Of a DNA stretch of 64,000 nt, positions 62,831-64,000 are shown piece after piece. Position 1 is the first letter of the stretch. The number at the start of each line of letters is the position of its first letter. Made by a program: the position numbers and the translations under genes. The notes under the pieces are model-generated. The model saw only the letters and a program-made list of their open reading frames with translations. It ran no database searches and had not been told where the DNA came from. Source of the DNA: an uncultured beta proteobacterium (lineage in GTDB: Bacteria > Pseudomonadota > Gammaproteobacteria > Burkholderiales > Burkholderiaceae_C); NCBI GenBank assembly GCA_903869595.1, contig CAIPZV010000075.1, positions 22,464-86,463 of the forward strand, in the 5' to 3' direction.

Positions 62831-64000
62831 ATGAACCAAGACAACGCGGTGGCCAGCGCAGCCGCCAACCCGCACGCTACCCCCATGGGCGAGATGGAAG
62901 ACGACGACGAGATCAACCTGCTAGACCTGCTGCAGGTGGTGGTGGACAACCTGCGGCTGCTGGTGCTGGGGCCGCTGGCGGCAGGGCTGCTGGCGCTGGG
63001 CGTCACTTTTGTGGTGCCCCCTACCTTTACCGCCATCACCGTGTTTATGCCGCCGCAGCAACAACAAAGCGGCGCCGCCATGATGCTGCAAAGCCTGGGT
63101 GCTCTGGGCGGCTTGGCTGGCGCCGCCGCAGGCCTGAAAAATCCCAACGACCAGTTTGTGTCCATGCTCAAAAGCGAATCAGTGGCCAACGCCTTGATCG
63201 ACCGCTTCGCGCTGGTTGACCGCTACGACGCCGACTTCAAAGTTGACGCCCGCAAGACTCTGGACAACGTGAGCAAAATCACCAGCGGCAAAGACGGCTT
63301 GATAACGGTAGAGGTAGACGATAGAGACCCTGTTTTCGCGGCCCAGTTGGCCAATGGCTATGTGCAAGCCTTTGACAAACTGCTAGACCGCCTGGCCATA
63401 ACTGAGGCCCAACAGCGCCGCGCTTTTTTTGAGCGGCAGCTGCAAGACACCAAGGCCAAGCTGGACAAGGCGCAAATTGCCTTGCAGTCCAGTGGCGTCA
63501 ATGGATCTGCCTTTAAAGCGAGCCCCGAGGCTGCCATCAAAGCCATTGCCGAACTGCAGGCCATGGTGGCTGCGCAAGAGGTCAAAGTGGCCAGCATGCG
63601 CGGCTACCTCACCGAGTCTGCGCCTGATTTCAAACAAGCGCTGACCGAACTGGCCGCACTGCGCGCGCAGTTTGCCCGGGCAGAAAAATCCAGCCCCGCG
63701 CCTGCCAGCGCAGACGCGGACTACATCGCCCGCTACCGTGCCGTCAAGTATTTTGAGACGCTGTTTGAGCTGTTTGCCAAGCAGTTTGAGCTGGCCAAGG
63801 TGGACGAGGCGCGCGAGGGCGCCAACACCCAGGTAGTAGACCCAGCGCTGCCGCCTGAGCGCAAAAGCAAACCCAAAAAGGCGCTAATTGCCGTGCTGAC
63901 CACGCTGGCCACGGGCTTTGCGTTGCTGTTCTTTGTATTCATCCGTAACGCATTGCGCAGCGAAGGGCAGACACCCGAGTCCCTGGAGAAGTGGGCCCGC
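62831..64000 (+). CDS. Wzz/chain-length determinant protein (3' partial)
   Basis: 390 codons are visible and the frame is open at the window end, so the protein is incomplete. Residues ~20-50 are DDDEINLLDLLQVVVDNLRLLVLGPLAAGLLALGVTFVV, the first membrane segment of Wzz/polysaccharide co-polymerase proteins, followed by FTAITVFMPPQQQQS and a long periplasmic coiled-coil region (EAQQRRAFFERQLQDTKAKLDKAQIALQ). The second membrane segment is near residue 350 (ALIAVLTTLATGFALLFFVFIRNAL). It begins 8 bases after the export gene and completes an export pair that controls chain length and assembly. A C-terminal tyrosine kinase domain, if any, would lie outside. Confidence 0.9.
   Translation, partial: MNQDNAVASAAANPHATPMGEMEDDDEINLLDLLQVVVDNLRLLVLGPLAAGLLALGVTFVVPPTFTAITVFMPPQQQQSGAAMMLQSLGALGGLAGAAAGLKNPNDQFVSMLKSESVANALIDRFALVDRYDADFKVDARKTLDNVSKITSGKDGLITVEVDDRDPVFAAQLANGYVQAFDKLLDRLAITEAQQRRAFFERQLQDTKAKLDKAQIALQSSGVNGSAFKASPEAAIKAIAELQAMVAAQEVKVASMRGYLTESAPDFKQALTELAALRAQFARAEKSSPAPASADADYIARYRAVKYFETLFELFAKQFELAKVDEAREGANTQVVDPALPPERKSKPKKALIAVLTTLATGFALLFFVFIRNALRSEGQTPESLEKWAR

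Overview
The window reads as a chromosomal segment of a betaproteobacterium, most likely Burkholderiales/Comamonadaceae (Rhodoferax-like). The reasons are high G+C coding DNA with GCG/TTT-rich spacers, a Calvin-cycle fbp-prk-phosphoglycolate phosphatase set, an SAH riboswitch before ahcY, a choline-sulfatase, a BCCP-carboxyltransferase fusion, and family-typical hairpin repeats of the type ACTTTTCTTTG-cttcgc-CAAAGAAAAGT. This is inference from gene content; there is no rRNA or other marker here. I saw no tRNA, rRNA, CRISPR array, IS element or prophage.

Layout. 1-2.4 kb: 3' part of a Calvin-cycle operon (fbp, prkB, gph), meeting a convergent XRE-type regulator. 2.8-3.7 kb: AT-rich island with one small orphan gene. 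3.75-5.5 kb: D-amino-acid dehydrogenase-like enzyme and an Mpo1-like membrane protein. 5.6-14.7 kb: a minus-strand block of a flavin oxidoreductase, an oxidoreductase-SelD fusion, a TVP38/DedA-pyridine nucleotide oxidoreductase fusion, a CDP-alcohol phosphatidyltransferase, and a YnjD/YnjC-like ABC transporter. This gene content recalls the E. coli ydjX-ynjF-selD neighbourhood and suggests a selenium-related unit. 14.8-15.7 kb: rlmJ. 15.9-27.2 kb: a six-gene glycogen operon (GH13 glucosidase, glgB, glgX, glgC, glgA, glgP). 27.2-30.6 kb: SAH-riboswitch-controlled ahcY-tlyA-metF. 30.6-34.6 kb: a thioesterase and a large repeat-containing DUF1566-type lipoprotein.

34.7-38.7 kb is the most unusual part. 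A PLP-dependent class V aminotransferase faces a single-chain protein made of three RidA domains, followed by a HigBA toxin-antitoxin pair. The 3' end of the aminotransferase gene recurs twice as decayed copies, so the RidA gene and the HigBA pair each lie between two copies of the same gene tail. 38.7-45.5 kb: prfC, an MFS transporter, an acetylpolyamine amidohydrolase-like deacetylase, and LysE/EamA/RhtB exporters. 45.6-52.2 kb: a minus-strand run with a universal stress protein, a Cys/His membrane protein, 2-oxoacid/acetoin dehydrogenase E1 alpha and beta, a stand-alone lipoyl domain (no E2), and a MacAB-like adaptor-permease-ATPase exporter, mostly with overlapping stop/start codons. 52.4-57.8 kb: choline-sulfatase, a repeat-rich non-coding stretch, an asparaginase II-family enzyme, and a BCCP-carboxyltransferase fusion carrying an in-frame palindromic repeat. 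58.2-64 kb: the start of an exopolysaccharide locus (Crp/Fnr regulator, undecaprenyl diphosphate synthase, multi-SLBB export protein, Wzz-like chain-length protein cut by the window end).

How it fits together: central carbon storage (Calvin cycle feeding glycogen), methyl-cycle housekeeping, and surface polysaccharide export are ordinary. The candidates for something undescribed are the RidA covalent trimer with its PLP-enzyme partner and repeated gene tails, and the fusion-rich selenium-linked block.
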